A stretch of DNA of 64,000 bases, taken from positions 186,001-250,000 of the forward strand of contig NZ_JAMFLH010000001.1 in the NCBI RefSeq assembly GCF_023501975.1, in the 5' to 3' direction. The DNA comes from Altererythrobacter sp. KTW20L (GTDB taxonomy: Bacteria; Pseudomonadota; Alphaproteobacteria; Sphingomonadales; Sphingomonadaceae). This document shows, in pieces, positions 28,543-37,943 of this stretch. Below the pieces are notes generated by a model that worked only from the letters and a program-made list of their open reading frames with translations, had not been told where the DNA came from and ran no database searches. The position numbers and the translations under genes were made by a program. How positions within the stretch are numbered: position 1 is the stretch's first letter; each line of letters opens with the position of its first letter.

Positions 28543-28592
28543 AAGCGTGGCGCTTGCCCTAGATAACATTTCGGTTCAGTGGAAGCCGCAGG

Positions 28593-29630
28593 ATGGTGCT
28601 TGTACTCGGCATAGAAAGCTCTTGCGACGAGACCGCAGCTGCGCTCGTGGACGGCGACGGGCACATCCTTGCCCAGTCCATAGCCAGCCAGGAAGAGGCC
28701 CACGCCCCCTATGGCGGCGTCGTACCCGAGATCGCTGCCCGCGCGCATGCGGAGCGGCTGGTCCCCCTCATTGAACAGGTACTGAAACGGGCCGACAAGG
28801 GCCTGCACGACTGTGACGCGATTGCCGCCACGGCCGGACCGGGGCTGATCGGCGGGGTCATGGTCGGCCTCGTCACGGCCAAGGCGCTGGCCATGGCAAG
28901 CGACCTGCCGCTGCTGGCGATCAACCATCTGGAAGGCCACGCGCTCAGCCCGCGACTGGCCGATCCGGGCCTTGAGTTTCCCTATGCCCTGCTGCTGGTA
29001 TCGGGCGGGCACTGCCAGATCCTGCGGGTTGATGGGCCGGGCCGCTATCGGCGCCTTGCCACCACCATCGACGATGCCCTGGGCGAAGCCTTCGACAAAA
29101 CCGCCAAGATACTCGGCCTCGGCTATCCCGGCGGCCCGGCGGTGGAGCGGCTGGCGCTGCAGGGTAATCCGCGCGCCGTGCCCTTGCCCCGTCCGCTGGT
29201 CGGCAGCGGCGAAGTGCAGTTCTCCTTCGCCGGGCTCAAGAGCGCCGTGTTGCGGGCAGTTGAAAGCGGCCAGCATCGGCCGGAAGACATCGCCGCCAGT
29301 TTTCAGCAGGCAGCGGTCGATTGCATTGTCGATCGCACCCGCATTGCCCTTGCCGTGATGGGCGAGGTGACGGCACTGGTCGTGGCAGGCGGCGTGGCCG
29401 CCAATGCGGTGATCCGGGCTGCGCTCGAACGGCTGGCAGGCGATCATGACCTCGCTTTCAGCGCTCCGCCGATAGCGCTGTGCACCGACAATGCCGCGAT
29501 GATCGCCTGGGCCGGGATCGAACGGCTGCGCTGCGGCTTTTCGGCCGACCCCCTCGACGTGTCTGCCCGCCCCCGCTGGCCGCTCGATCCATCGGCCGAA
29601 ACAGTGCGCGGCGCAGGAGTGAAAGCATGA
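28593..29630 (+). CDS. tsaD: tRNA N6-adenosine threonylcarbamoyltransferase
   Basis: TsaD transfers the threonylcarbamoyl group to adenosine 37 of tRNAs reading ANN codons. The 345-residue product opens [16 protein letters not shown], carries the metal-binding HLEGH histidines in [13 protein letters not shown], the ASKHA-fold motif [13 protein letters not shown] and [13 protein letters not shown]. All diagnostic TsaD motifs are present at normal length. Its stop overlaps the gpsA start as ATGA. Confidence 0.97.
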   Translation: MVLVLGIESSCDETAAALVDGDGHILAQSIASQEEAHAPYGGVVPEIAARAHAERLVPLIEQVLKRADKGLHDCDAIAATAGPGLIGGVMVGLVTAKALAMASDLPLLAINHLEGHALSPRLADPGLEFPYALLLVSGGHCQILRVDGPGRYRRLATTIDDALGEAFDKTAKILGLGYPGGPAVERLALQGNPRAVPLPRPLVGSGEVQFSFAGLKSAVLRAVESGQHRPEDIAASFQQAAVDCIVDRTRIALAVMGEVTALVVAGGVAANAVIRAALERLAGDHDLAFSAPPIALCTDNAAMIAWAGIERLRCGFSADPLDVSARPRWPLDPSAETVRGAGVKA

Positions 29631-30637
29631 CTGGTCGCAAGATCGGCGTGGTGGGCGCAGGCGCCTGGGGCACGGCGCTGGCGCAGATGCTTGCCGCCGA
29701 CGGCACCGATGTACTGCTGTGGGCGCTGGAGGACGGGCTGGCGGACGCGATCAACCGCGACCACCGGAACGACCTGTTCCTGCCCTCTGCGGCCCTCGCC
29801 CCCACAATCCACGCCACTGGCGACCTCGCCGACATGGCGCAGTGCGAAGTGCTGCTGCTCGTCACCCCGGCGCAACATCTCGGATCGATCCTCTCGCGCC
29901 TGCCAGCCTATCCGCAGGACCTGGTGCTTTGCGCCAAGGGTATCGAGGCCGGGACCGGGCGGATGATGAACGAAGTGGCGCAACTCTGTGCACCCGGCAG
30001 CGACATTGCCGTGCTGTCCGGCCCGACCTTCGCGCATGAAGTCGCCGCCGGTCTCCCAACCGCCGTGACGCTGGCCTGCGGCGGCGGGCAGGCGCAATGG
30101 GAGCGGCTGGCGCCTGCAATCGCCCGCCCCACATTCCGGCCCTATTTCTCCGATGACCTGGTCGGCGCCGAAGTCGGCGGATCGGTCAAGAACGTGCTCG
30201 CCATCGCTTGTGGTGTGGTCGAAGGCCTGAAGCTGGGCCAGAATGCCCGCGCGGCGCTTATCAGTCGCGGCTATGCCGAGATGTTGCGCTTCGGCGAGGC
30301 GCTCGGCGCGAAGGCAGCAACGTTGGCGGGGCTGTGCGGCCTGGGCGACCTGGTGCTGACCTGTTCGTCCACTTCCAGCCGCAATTTCAGCCTTGGCCTA
30401 GCGTTGGGCGAAGGCCAAAGCGCAGCCGCGTTGATGCAGGACCGCCGCACTGTGGCCGAAGGCGCGCACACTGCGCCGGTGCTGCGCGACCTTGCCGCAA
30501 GGCACGGTGTGGCCATGCCAATTGTCGAGGCCGTCTGCGCGCTGCTGGGCGGTGCGGGCGCAGCCGAAGTGGCACAGGACATGCTGACCCGACCGCTCAA
30601 GTCGGAAACCTCACAGCCCGAGAGTTCCGGCACTTGA
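29627..30637 (+). CDS. gpsA: NAD(P)H-dependent glycerol-3-phosphate dehydrogenase
   Basis: GpsA reduces dihydroxyacetone phosphate to glycerol-3-phosphate for phospholipid synthesis. The 336-residue product has [45 protein letters not shown], the catalytic Lys in [18 protein letters not shown], and [11 protein letters not shown] with RNFSLG. The ATG start overlaps the tsaD stop by 4 nt, and its own stop overlaps the TTG start of the flippase gene by 4 nt, so three genes in a row are translationally linked. Confidence 0.97.
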   Translation: MTGRKIGVVGAGAWGTALAQMLAADGTDVLLWALEDGLADAINRDHRNDLFLPSAALAPTIHATGDLADMAQCEVLLLVTPAQHLGSILSRLPAYPQDLVLCAKGIEAGTGRMMNEVAQLCAPGSDIAVLSGPTFAHEVAAGLPTAVTLACGGGQAQWERLAPAIARPTFRPYFSDDLVGAEVGGSVKNVLAIACGVVEGLKLGQNARAALISRGYAEMLRFGEALGAKAATLAGLCGLGDLVLTCSSTSSRNFSLGLALGEGQSAAALMQDRRTVAEGAHTAPVLRDLAARHGVAMPIVEAVCALLGGAGAAEVAQDMLTRPLKSETSQPESSGT

Positions 30638-32145
30638 ACGAGGCAGCGCAGTCCCGTGACATCGCCGCCCTGGCAAGGGGCGGGCGCACCAATTTCATGG
30701 GCTTCGTCCTGCGCCTGCTGGCGCGCTTGCCGTTCCTGTTCATCGCGGGGCGCCTCTATGGCCCGGAAGCGGTGGGCCGCTTTGCATCGGCCCTGGTGGT
30801 GGTCGAACTGCTCGCCCTGCTATGTTCGATCGGCGAGAAGCGCGGGCTGGCCCAGCGCCTGAGCGACAGTGACGACAACCCGGCCAGCCTGATTGCGGAC
30901 GGCATGGTGGTAGCGCTCGTCCTTTCAGTCATTGCAGCAGCCCTGCTCTATATGTTCCCCGCGCCGCTCTTCCCGTCAGGCATCTACAACGATCTCGACC
31001 GGTGGATCGTGCTGGCCATTCCCGGCTATGCGCTGACCGAGATCGTGCTGGCGGCCCAGGCCTATCGCTTCGACATCGCCACGGCCGTTCGCGCCCGCGC
31101 GGTGGTGGAACCGTGGACGATCTCGATCCTGGCTGGCGCGTTCTTCTTTGTCGAACCGATCCAGGAATCGGGCATGGCGATGGCCTATCTGGTGTCGATC
31201 TATGCCGGGCTGGCCACCGCTCTGTGGACCTACCTGCGCTGCTATGGCCGACCGCAGAACTGGCGGCCTCACCCGATGCGGATTGCCCGCATGACCTTCC
31301 GGGCCCTGCCGCTGGCGGTAGCCGATGCCATCGAATGGGGCACGCGCCGCCTCGACATTTTCATCCTCGGCATTTTTGCCGGCCCTGTTGCCGTAGGCAT
31401 CTATTTCATGGCGCAGCAGATCGCCAGCCTGCCGCAAAAGCTCAAGACCAGTTTCGAGCCGATCCTGGGGCCGGTCATCACCGCCCGGCTCAAGGAGCGG
31501 GACTATGCCGCGATTGCCCGACAGGTGTGCCAGGTGGGCTTCTGGATCGTGGCGGCGCAACTCGGCATCGCCCTGGCACTGGGCATACCGGGCGAGGCGC
31601 TGCTCGGCCTGTTCGGAGCGGGCGGGGCCTTTGTTCCGGGTACGGGGGCGCTGGTGTTCCTGCTTGCGGCAGAGGTTGTCGCTGCCACGGCTGTAGTCTC
31701 CGAAGCGGCGCTGATCTATGTCGCTAGGCTGCGCAACCTGTGGGTGTCGGTGGGCACCATCGTGTTCCAGGCAATCGTAACCGTAGGGGTGATGTTGGCG
31801 ATCGAGCGTATGCAGATCGAAAGCGAAATACAGGAGGACTATATCCAGGCAGCGGCGGCAGCGGGATCGCTGATGCTGGCGCTGGCCGCTGCCTCTCTGG
31901 TCAAGGCAGTCATGCTCAGCCGGATCCTGGGACACCCGATCAACAACTGGCGCTGGGCGCTGGTCTGGGCCACCGCGGCGGTCGTTGTGATCGGCCAGGT
32001 GGTGATCCTGCTACCCGAATGGATCGAACTGGCCTTCGGCGTACCGCTGCTGTTGGGAGTATATGGCTGGATCATCTGGACCAAGGGCTTCGGCCCTGAG
32101 GACCGCGTGCTGTTCCGCCGCCAGATCAAGGAGGACGAAGCATAA
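30634..32145 (+). CDS. MOP-superfamily lipopolysaccharide/oligosaccharide flippase
   Basis: This 503-residue integral membrane protein has about 12-14 hydrophobic segments spread along its length and resembles Wzx-type flippases of the MOP superfamily, which move lipid-linked sugars across the inner membrane. Recognisable pieces are NFMGFVLRLLARLPFLFIAGRLYGPEAVGRFASA near the N terminus and GTRRLDIFILGIFAGPVAVGIYFMAQQIASLPQKLK in the middle. No glycosyltransferase genes are adjacent. The start is a TTG overlapping the gpsA stop; no ATG fits because the first conserved segment lies right after it. It ends with a strong AAGGAGG that serves the next gene. Confidence 0.85.
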   Translation: MNEAAQSRDIAALARGGRTNFMGFVLRLLARLPFLFIAGRLYGPEAVGRFASALVVVELLALLCSIGEKRGLAQRLSDSDDNPASLIADGMVVALVLSVIAAALLYMFPAPLFPSGIYNDLDRWIVLAIPGYALTEIVLAAQAYRFDIATAVRARAVVEPWTISILAGAFFFVEPIQESGMAMAYLVSIYAGLATALWTYLRCYGRPQNWRPHPMRIARMTFRALPLAVADAIEWGTRRLDIFILGIFAGPVAVGIYFMAQQIASLPQKLKTSFEPILGPVITARLKERDYAAIARQVCQVGFWIVAAQLGIALALGIPGEALLGLFGAGGAFVPGTGALVFLLAAEVVAATAVVSEAALIYVARLRNLWVSVGTIVFQAIVTVGVMLAIERMQIESEIQEDYIQAAAAAGSLMLALAAASLVKAVMLSRILGHPINNWRWALVWATAAVVVIGQVVILLPEWIELAFGVPLLLGVYGWIIWTKGFGPEDRVLFRRQIKEDEA

Positions 32146-32891
32146 TGTTCCGGCCCACATCGCGCCTCTCGCTTGCTCTTGGCGCGATTGCAGTCAGTGC
32201 TCTGTCGATCGTCGGTGCGAACGTCACCGGTCCGGCGCTGGCCGAAGACCTGGCCCAAAAGGCCGCCGCAAAAATCGCCGAAACCGGCGGGGCCGGGCAT
32301 GTGGTGGCCCAGTTCGATACTGCCAACGGCTTCGCCAGCCGCCATCCGGTGCTGGTGGGGGGAGAAGGCCTGAACGACAGCACCCGCGCCCGCGTCGCCC
32401 GCGCAGTCGGCGCTATATCCGGCGTGGGCGGGGTCCGCTGGGCAGAATCCGGCCTGCTGGCCGCAGGCGAGATGCCGATCGTCAATCCGCTCCATTGCCA
32501 GGACGATGTCAACGGCCTGCTGCGCGCGCGGACAATCCGCTTCGAAGGCGGTTCGGCCCGCATCGATGCCGCCAGCAATTCGCTGGTGGACGAGGTCGCC
32601 GCCGCGCTGCGCCCGTGCCTTGGCTCTATCATCGCGATCACCGGACATACCGACAACTCGGGAAGCGCCGTCGGGAACCTCGCCCTGTCGCGCGAACGGG
32701 CCGCAGCCGTGGAGGCGGCGCTGGTTGCACGCGGCATCCCTTCTGACGGCCTGCGTGCTCGCGGTGTGGGATCGCAGTTTCCGGTCGAAGGCCTGGAGCC
32801 GGGCGATCCGGCCAACCGGCGGATCGAATTCGCCGTGATCGCGACCGAACCGGTCCTGCCCACCCCGGTCGATACCCCCGGTCCGCGCTAG
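32145..32891 (+). CDS. OmpA-family protein
   Basis: This is a 248-residue exported protein with a signal peptide (LSLALGAIAVSALSIVGANV, cleavage near ALAED) and a C-terminal OmpA-like peptidoglycan-binding domain: IRFEGGSARIDAAS, ITGHTDNSGSAVGNLALSRERAAAV and ANRRIEFAVI. It likely tethers the envelope to the cell wall. The ATG overlaps the flippase stop by one base (TAATG) and is preceded by AAGGAGG inside the flippase gene, so coupling is likely. Confidence 0.9.
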   Translation: MFRPTSRLSLALGAIAVSALSIVGANVTGPALAEDLAQKAAAKIAETGGAGHVVAQFDTANGFASRHPVLVGGEGLNDSTRARVARAVGAISGVGGVRWAESGLLAAGEMPIVNPLHCQDDVNGLLRARTIRFEGGSARIDAASNSLVDEVAAALRPCLGSIIAITGHTDNSGSAVGNLALSRERAAAVEAALVARGIPSDGLRARGVGSQFPVEGLEPGDPANRRIEFAVIATEPVLPTPVDTPGPR

Positions 32892-32927
32892 CTGGCGGTC
32901 ACCCGCAGTCACCGGCGGTTGCCAGCT
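32890..32927. terminator. Possible terminator hairpin after the OmpA-like gene
   Basis: A 7-bp inverted repeat (AGCTGGC at 32890-32896, GCCAGCT at 32921-32927) brackets the end of the OmpA-like gene. A short T-run is absent, so this is a weak candidate; it may instead be an RNA-stabilising element. Confidence 0.3.
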
Positions 32928-32972
32928 TGGGGGCAGCGCCGTTAGAAGGCTGCGCTTTGAACAAGGATTCCC

Positions 32973-33062
32973 ATGCCCATCTGGCTCGAACTGCTGGTCC
33001 TGCTGCTGGTCGCCTATGCGATCGGAATCGGGATCGGCTGGGCGATCTGGGGTAGGGAATAG
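32973..33062 (+). CDS. Small single-span membrane protein (29 aa)
   Basis: This short ORF encodes MPIWLELLVLLLVAYAIG followed by IGIGWAIWGRE. Its features are one hydrophobic segment of about 20 residues and a charged C-terminal RE. A weak AAGGA lies about 6 nt before the ATG. It sits 30 nt upstream of the HhH-domain gene and on the same strand, so it is probably co-transcribed. The short length, good hydrophobic run and position argue for a real microprotein, but no function can be assigned. Confidence 0.55.
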   Translation: MPIWLELLVLLLVAYAIGIGIGWAIWGRE

Positions 33063-33092
33063 CAGGCAACCATCGCAATTTTGGGGGTTTTC

Positions 33093-33599
33093 GTGGCTGA
33101 ACTGGTACAAGCTAACTGGATGCTGCTGGTCATTGCGCTGGTGATCGGCATGGCGGTGGCATGGTGGATTTTCGCCGCCAACCGCACCACCCGCGTGGCG
33201 AAGGAGCAAAGCGCCGAGGCCGATGCCCTGGCCCTGCGCAACCAGGCGCTGATCGACGCGCCGCCTGCTGCGGCCGCTACGCCGAAAACAGCTGCGCCTG
33301 AACCTGCGCCAGCTCCGGCTCCGCCGCTCGCTCCGGCCGCGCCGCCGGTTGCTGCCAGCGGGGCGGACGACCTGACGCTCATCAAGGGCCTCGGCCCCAA
33401 GCTCAAGGCGCAACTGGCCGTCATGGGCGTCACCACCTTTGCCCAGATCGCCGCCTGGGACGATGCCGAAATCGACCGCGTCGATGCCCAGATGGGCCGC
33501 TTCCAGGGCCGCATCCGGCGCGATGACTGGGTGGCACAGGCCAAGTTGCTGGCAGCGGGCGACAGCGCCGGATTCGCCCGCCAGTTCGGCAATCGCTGA
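33093..33599 (+). CDS. Membrane-anchored helix-hairpin-helix protein
   Basis: The 168-residue protein has one N-terminal membrane segment (NWMLLVIALVIGMAVAWWIF), a Pro/Ala-rich linker (about residues 55-90) and a C-terminal helix-hairpin-helix domain: DDLTLIKGLGPKLKAQLAVMGVTTFAQIAAW. Proteins of this type are annotated as predicted 5' DNA nucleases, but no nuclease motif is evident in it, so DNA binding or an adaptor role is as likely. The GTG at 33093 with GGGGG upstream is preferred over TTG 33081. Confidence 0.82.
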   Translation: MAELVQANWMLLVIALVIGMAVAWWIFAANRTTRVAKEQSAEADALALRNQALIDAPPAAAATPKTAAPEPAPAPAPPLAPAAPPVAASGADDLTLIKGLGPKLKAQLAVMGVTTFAQIAAWDDAEIDRVDAQMGRFQGRIRRDDWVAQAKLLAAGDSAGFARQFGNR

Positions 33600-33669
33600 G
33601 GCAGCATTTGGGCCGCATTTGCTTTGCGCGGCTTAGTCGCTAAAGGCGGTTTCAAAGGAGACTTGTTCC

Positions 33670-33687
33670 ATGGCCACTCACCAATGA
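33670..33687 (+). CDS. 5-codon leader ORF upstream of the acyl-CoA dehydrogenase gene
   Basis: AAAGGAG (33654-33660) is placed 9 nt before ATG 33670, which opens a 5-codon frame (Met-Ala-Thr-His-Gln, stop). Its stop overlaps the ATG of the acyl-CoA dehydrogenase gene as ATGA at 33684-33687. The dehydrogenase start itself has no Shine-Dalgarno. The simplest reading is re-initiation after the leader; a programmed frameshift or a sequencing error joining the two is the alternative. Confidence 0.45.
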   Translation: MATHQ

Positions 33688-34868
33688 CCCGGATGGTGCC
33701 TTTCGACTGGGCCGATCCGCTCAACCTCGATGACCAGCTGACCGACGAGGAGCGCATGATCCGCGAGGCCGCACACGGCTTTGCGCAAGACGTGCTGCAA
33801 CCCCGCGTGATCGAGGATTTCGCCCGTGAGGCTGATGCCCGCGAACTGTTTCCGCAGATGGGGCAGGCAGGGATGCTGGGCGTGACGATCCCTGAGGAAT
33901 ACGGCGGATCCGGCGCCAGCTACGTTGCCTATGGCCTTGTGGCGCGCGAGATCGAGCGGGTTGATTCGGGCTATCGCTCGATGGCCTCGGTCCAGTCGAG
34001 CCTCGTGATGTATCCGATCCATGCCTATGGCACGGACGAACAGAAGCGCAAATACCTGCCCGGCCTGGCCAGCGGCGAACTGATCGGCTGCTTCGGCCTG
34101 ACCGAACCCGATGCAGGATCGGACCCCGCCGGAATGCGCACCGTGGCTAAGGCGGACGGCGACGGTTACCGCCTGTCGGGCGCCAAGACGTGGATTTCCA
34201 ACTCGCCCTTCGCCGATGTCTTCGTGGTCTGGGCCAAGTCCGAAGCCCACGGCGGCAAGATTCGCGGTTTCGTGCTGGAAAAGGGCATGGCGGGCCTCGA
34301 AGCCCCCAAGATCGCGGGCAAGCTGAGCCTGCGTGCCAGCACCACCGGCATGATCATGATGGACGACGTGCGCCTGCCCGCCGATGCGCTGCTGCCCGGT
34401 GTCGAAGGCATGAAAGGCCCGTTCGGCTGCCTCAACCGCGCACGCTACGGCATTTCATGGGGAGCACTGGGCGCAGCGGAATTCTGCCTTGCCGCCGCCC
34501 GCTCCTATGGCCTTGAACGCAAGCAGTTCGGCCGCCCGCTGGCTGCCACGCAACTGTTCCAGAAGAAGCTGGCCGACATGGTGACCGAAATCTCGCTGGG
34601 CCTGCAAGGCAGCCTGCGGATCGGACGCCTGATGGATGAAGGCCGGTTCGCGCCGGAAATGGTCTCGATCGTCAAGCGCAACAACGTCGGCAAGGCGCTG
34701 GACGTGGCACGGATGGCGCGCGACATGCACGGCGGCAACGGCATTTCCGAGGAATATCAGGTGATGCGCCACATGGTGAACCTGGAAACGGTCAACACCT
34801 ATGAAGGCACGCACGATGTCCACGCGCTGATCCTGGGACGGGCAATCACCGGGATTGCAGCCTTCTAG
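33684..34868 (+). CDS. Acyl-CoA dehydrogenase, glutaryl-CoA dehydrogenase-like
   Basis: This 394-residue flavoprotein is closest in character to glutaryl-CoA dehydrogenase, which oxidises and decarboxylates glutaryl-CoA to crotonyl-CoA in lysine and aromatic catabolism. The evidence is [15 protein letters not shown] and [17 protein letters not shown] in the FAD/substrate fold, [16 protein letters not shown], and the catalytic Glu in [20 protein letters not shown], the GCDH-type motif. Exact substrate is inferred. The likely start is the ATG at 33684, overlapping a short leader ORF. It converges tail-to-tail with the next gene. Confidence 0.88.
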   Translation: MTRMVPFDWADPLNLDDQLTDEERMIREAAHGFAQDVLQPRVIEDFAREADARELFPQMGQAGMLGVTIPEEYGGSGASYVAYGLVAREIERVDSGYRSMASVQSSLVMYPIHAYGTDEQKRKYLPGLASGELIGCFGLTEPDAGSDPAGMRTVAKADGDGYRLSGAKTWISNSPFADVFVVWAKSEAHGGKIRGFVLEKGMAGLEAPKIAGKLSLRASTTGMIMMDDVRLPADALLPGVEGMKGPFGCLNRARYGISWGALGAAEFCLAAARSYGLERKQFGRPLAATQLFQKKLADMVTEISLGLQGSLRIGRLMDEGRFAPEMVSIVKRNNVGKALDVARMARDMHGGNGISEEYQVMRHMVNLETVNTYEGTHDVHALILGRAITGIAAF

Positions 34869-35065
34869 CGCGCAGACTCCGCCGCCATCACCTGCAATTC
34901 TCGCGCGGCATTGTTGAGTGCCGTGCGGGCCACGGCATTGCGGGCAGGCCAGTCACCCACGACGGAGGCCAGTTCGGCAAACAGCGCCCATTCCTCGGTT
35001 GACAGGTCGTCGCCCAAGGCATGGGCGCGCCGGACCCAGTCGGCTTGTGAAGTTACTCCCGCCAT
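34865..35065 (-). CDS. Small hypothetical protein
   Basis: I do not recognise this family. The 66-residue product ([19 protein letters not shown]..., start ATG 35065) is soluble, rich in Ala and mostly helical in character. No signal or motif is visible. The start has no clear Shine-Dalgarno, and the coding end overlaps the convergent acyl-CoA dehydrogenase stop by 3-4 nt. It might be coding because it stays open and has sphingomonad-like composition, but evidence is thin. Confidence 0.45.
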   Translation of the reverse strand: MAGVTSQADWVRRAHALGDDLSTEEWALFAELASVVGDWPARNAVARTALNNAARELQVMAAESAR

Positions 35066-35146
35066 CGTGCCTGTCTGCGCGGCCTGTGTTACAGTTTCGG
35101 GACTCTTCAACCGAAGCTTGCAACGCGGGCCAAGCGGGCCGATGGC

Positions 35147-35968
35147 GTGCCAGATTGCCCCCAAGCAGGTCCAGCCGCCATCCAACCGCCAGTACCGCCC
35201 GTCCTATCCCGTTACCAGGAGCTGCGCGAACGGCTGGGGCCGCGCGCGGGCGGAGTGGCGGCGGCAATCGTACTCGAAGCCTTGCTGCTATTGGCCCTGC
35301 TTTCGCTCGGCCACGGCGGCACCATTGCCGAGCCTGACCAGCCCCGCCTCACCAGCATCGACTTTACCGATCCGCCCCCGCCCGACGAGCCCCCTCCTGC
35401 CCCGGCCGAGACCCCGTCGAGCATAGTCCCCACGGTCGAGCCGCCCGCCCCCGCGCCGCCGGTCCCGCCCGCCGAGACCCCGCCACCCGGAGCGCAGCAA
35501 CCGGCGCCGCGAACCGCGATCATCCCGCTGACGCGCGAGGAGATGCAGGGCGCCGATATCTCAAACCTTCCCCGCCGCCGCCCCGATGCGCCCAGCGGCC
35601 CGGCCTATGGCCCCGCCGCTCCCGGCCCGTCTGCCGGGGACAGCCAGGTGGTCGGCACCGCGCCCGATGGATCCGCGCTCTTCGCCGCGCGCTGGTACAC
35701 CGAACCGACCGACCAGGAGATGGCCGGTTATCTCTCAACCGCGACCTTTGGCTCGGCCACCATATCCTGCCGCACCGCGCCGGGCTGGCGGGTGGAGGAC
35801 TGTGTGGGGGTGAGCGAGCATCCGGCAGGATCGAACATGCTGCGCGCCGTGCTCGCCATGGCCTGGCAGTTTCGCGTCCGTCCGCCCCGGCGCGGCAACC
35901 AGTCGCTGGTGGGAGGCTGGGTACGCATCCGCATCGACTACAACGATGGCCGGCGTTCAATCCGCTAG
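35147..35968 (+). CDS. TonB-like proline-rich membrane-anchored protein
   Basis: This 273-residue protein has the outline of a TonB-type energy transducer: a short N-terminal cytosolic part, one membrane segment (GVAAAIVLEALLLLALLSLG), a Pro-rich spacer of about 60 residues (PPPPDEPPPAPAETPSS and repeats), and a C-terminal globular domain (residues about 180-273) with RWYTEPTDQEMAGYL and RVRPPRRGNQSLVGGWVRIRIDY. The terminal domain does not read as a standard TonB C-terminal domain, and no ExbB/ExbD genes are near. Start GTG 35147 is the only start codon before the first hydrophobic residues. Confidence 0.65.
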   Translation: MPDCPQAGPAAIQPPVPPVLSRYQELRERLGPRAGGVAAAIVLEALLLLALLSLGHGGTIAEPDQPRLTSIDFTDPPPPDEPPPAPAETPSSIVPTVEPPAPAPPVPPAETPPPGAQQPAPRTAIIPLTREEMQGADISNLPRRRPDAPSGPAYGPAAPGPSAGDSQVVGTAPDGSALFAARWYTEPTDQEMAGYLSTATFGSATISCRTAPGWRVEDCVGVSEHPAGSNMLRAVLAMAWQFRVRPPRRGNQSLVGGWVRIRIDYNDGRRSIR

Positions 35969-35986
35969 CGGCCGTCTGCCGGGAAC

Positions 35987-36943
35987 CTACTCTCCGCTGG
36001 CCGATACGGCCCGGCCGAACACCTGCTCCAGCCGTTCCAGCACATCGGCAGGCAGCGGCGGGGCGAGGATCGAAGCGATGTTCTCTTCCAGATGCGCGGC
36101 GCTGCCGGTGCCGGTCAGGACCACGTGCGCGCCGCGCTCATGGCGGCAGAAGCGATAGGCGGCCTCGATCTGGCTCCGGATCGCCGGATCGGCACTGACG
36201 AAGTCGAACGGGTCGGCGGGGTTGATCGCCCCTCCATCGACCTCGCCGCACGCCACCAGTTCGGCCACGGCCTCGGCCGCATTGGCCGCGGAATTGAGCC
36301 CGCGCCGCACCGCGAACATGATCAGCGTGCCGATATCCAGCGCCATGGTCTGCGGGAACACCAGCTGCCGCGCGCTCTGGTTCAACATGTTGAAACCCAC
36401 CATCACCACGTCAAACAGCCCGGTCGGAACCGCTGCCTGCAACATGGCGTGCTGCGTGTCGAAACGGAAAACCTCGGTAATTCCGATGAAGCGGATCTTG
36501 CCCGCCTGCTGCTGGCGGTGCATCTCGGGTACCAGCACATCGCAGGCATAATCGAGCTGGTCCGCGCTCACTCCGTGGAGGTGGAACAGGTCCACATGGT
36601 CGGTCCCCAGCCGCTTGAGGCTGGCATCGAGATTGGCGGTGAATTCGGCAGGCGTCAGCAATTCAGTCAGCTTCTCCGAACCGCCCCGCCCCACCCAACT
36701 TTTCGTCGAAAGGAACAGGCGGCTGCGATCGTGCCCCCTGATCCCCAACCCTACGGCTTCCTCGGTGCCATAGGACATGGCCGTATCGATGAAAGTCACG
36801 CCAAGTTCGATGGCATGGGCCACGATGCGAGAGGCCTCTGCCGCCGAAGCCCCGCGCGCCATGCCCAGCCGTGAATGACCGCCACAGCCCAGCCCCACGG
36901 CGGAAACCCGCGCCCCGGTGCGACCCAGGATTACGTCGTCCAT
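35987..36943 (-). CDS. Aldo/keto reductase
   Basis: This 318-residue protein is an aldo/keto reductase with the catalytic tetrad visible: Asp and Tyr in FIDTAMSYGTEEAVG, Lys in LFLSTKSWVG, and His in HVDLFHLHGVS. NADPH-dependent reduction of a carbonyl substrate is expected; the substrate is unknown. It begins 8 nt after the stop of the esterase gene on the same strand, so the two are probably one transcript. Confidence 0.88.
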   Translation of the reverse strand: MDDVILGRTGARVSAVGLGCGGHSRLGMARGASAAEASRIVAHAIELGVTFIDTAMSYGTEEAVGLGIRGHDRSRLFLSTKSWVGRGGSEKLTELLTPAEFTANLDASLKRLGTDHVDLFHLHGVSADQLDYACDVLVPEMHRQQQAGKIRFIGITEVFRFDTQHAMLQAAVPTGLFDVVMVGFNMLNQSARQLVFPQTMALDIGTLIMFAVRRGLNSAANAAEAVAELVACGEVDGGAINPADPFDFVSADPAIRSQIEAAYRFCRHERGAHVVLTGTGSAAHLEENIASILAPPLPADVLERLEQVFGRAVSASGE

Positions 36944-36951
36944 TGCGCCGC

Positions 36952-37851
36952 TCAGTTCGATGGAGGCGGCGGCCCACCAGGGCGGAAGGCGGGCGGCGGT
37001 GGCGGGGTGCGCTGGTTCTCGGCAAAGAAGCGGAAGATATCGGGCATGGATGCACCGATGATCGTACCATGGTCGTGGCCGGGCATTTCGAGGTATTCAT
37101 GCTTCATGCCCATGCGGTCGAGCGTAGCGGCCCAGGTGCGCACGCTGTCGGGCGGGACCACATTGTCATCCGCGCCTTCGGTGATCATCACCGGAACGCC
37201 GGCATCCTTCATCGGTGCCAGCACCTGTTCCTGCGTCGGCTGCATCATCAAAGCGGCAGGGGCGATGGCGGCCACGGCGGCCCAGCGTTCGGCGTGACGC
37301 TGGCCAAGGAACAGCGTGCCCGCCCCACCCATCGAATGGCCCATCAGGTACTGGCGATTGGGATCGATAGTGAATTCGCTGGTGGCGATGGCGGTCACCG
37401 TCATCACGTCCAGCTCGCTCAATTCGGCAAGGTTTGCGGGATCTGGGCCGCCGGGGCCGAAGGCGATCACCGGCGAGCCATACCAGCCCACTTCGTTGAA
37501 GCCCATCGGGCCGACGACGACATAGCCACCCTCTTCGGCCAGATCGATCAGCCGATCGCGCACGATGAAATTGGCGTCCCCGCCCATCCCGTGCAGCGCC
37601 ACGATTAATGGCGCGGGCACGGCCGGATCGACCTTGCTCGACACGAAGATCGTATAGCGCATCTGCTGCCCGGTGGGCGCGAAGGTATAGGAGCGTTCCT
37701 CGGCCCGCGGATCGACCGGCATGGTCATGGCCATGCGCGGCGGACCGTTGGCACCGGGCGGCGGACCGTTCTGCCCGGAAACGGCCAGCGGCACGCCGCC
37801 GGCCAGTGCAATCACGGCAACGAGGGCGCCAAAGCGCTGCAACATCTTCAT
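36952..37851 (-). CDS. Secreted esterase/depolymerase-like alpha/beta hydrolase
   Basis: This 299-residue exported hydrolase begins with a signal peptide (LQRFGALVAVIALAGGVPLAVSG). The oxyanion region LIVALHGMGGDANFIVRDRL, nucleophile elbow YLMGHSMGGAGTLFLGQR and a late MPGHDHGTI His motif match the LpqC/poly(3-hydroxybutyrate) depolymerase-like and feruloyl-esterase-like group. The C-terminal tail is Pro-rich. The substrate cannot be told; a plant-ester substrate would fit the nearby ferulate genes but is only a suggestion. It sits upstream of the aldo/keto reductase on the same strand. Confidence 0.8.
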   Translation of the reverse strand: MKMLQRFGALVAVIALAGGVPLAVSGQNGPPPGANGPPRMAMTMPVDPRAEERSYTFAPTGQQMRYTIFVSSKVDPAVPAPLIVALHGMGGDANFIVRDRLIDLAEEGGYVVVGPMGFNEVGWYGSPVIAFGPGGPDPANLAELSELDVMTVTAIATSEFTIDPNRQYLMGHSMGGAGTLFLGQRHAERWAAVAAIAPAALMMQPTQEQVLAPMKDAGVPVMITEGADDNVVPPDSVRTWAATLDRMGMKHEYLEMPGHDHGTIIGASMPDIFRFFAENQRTPPPPPAFRPGGPPPPSN

Positions 37852-37943
37852 GGATCAATCCCCTCCCCGGCCCATTCATGGCTCGTCAGGCGCGCAGCCT
37901 AACCCCGGAGAGGCGGATTGCTAGGTCATGAATTGTAACAGGG

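Noticed and set aside
30208-30633. N-terminal extension of the flippase ORF inside gpsA
   Set aside because: It overlaps gpsA out of frame and encodes basic low-complexity sequence; a TTG at 30634 in a TTGA overlap explains the start.
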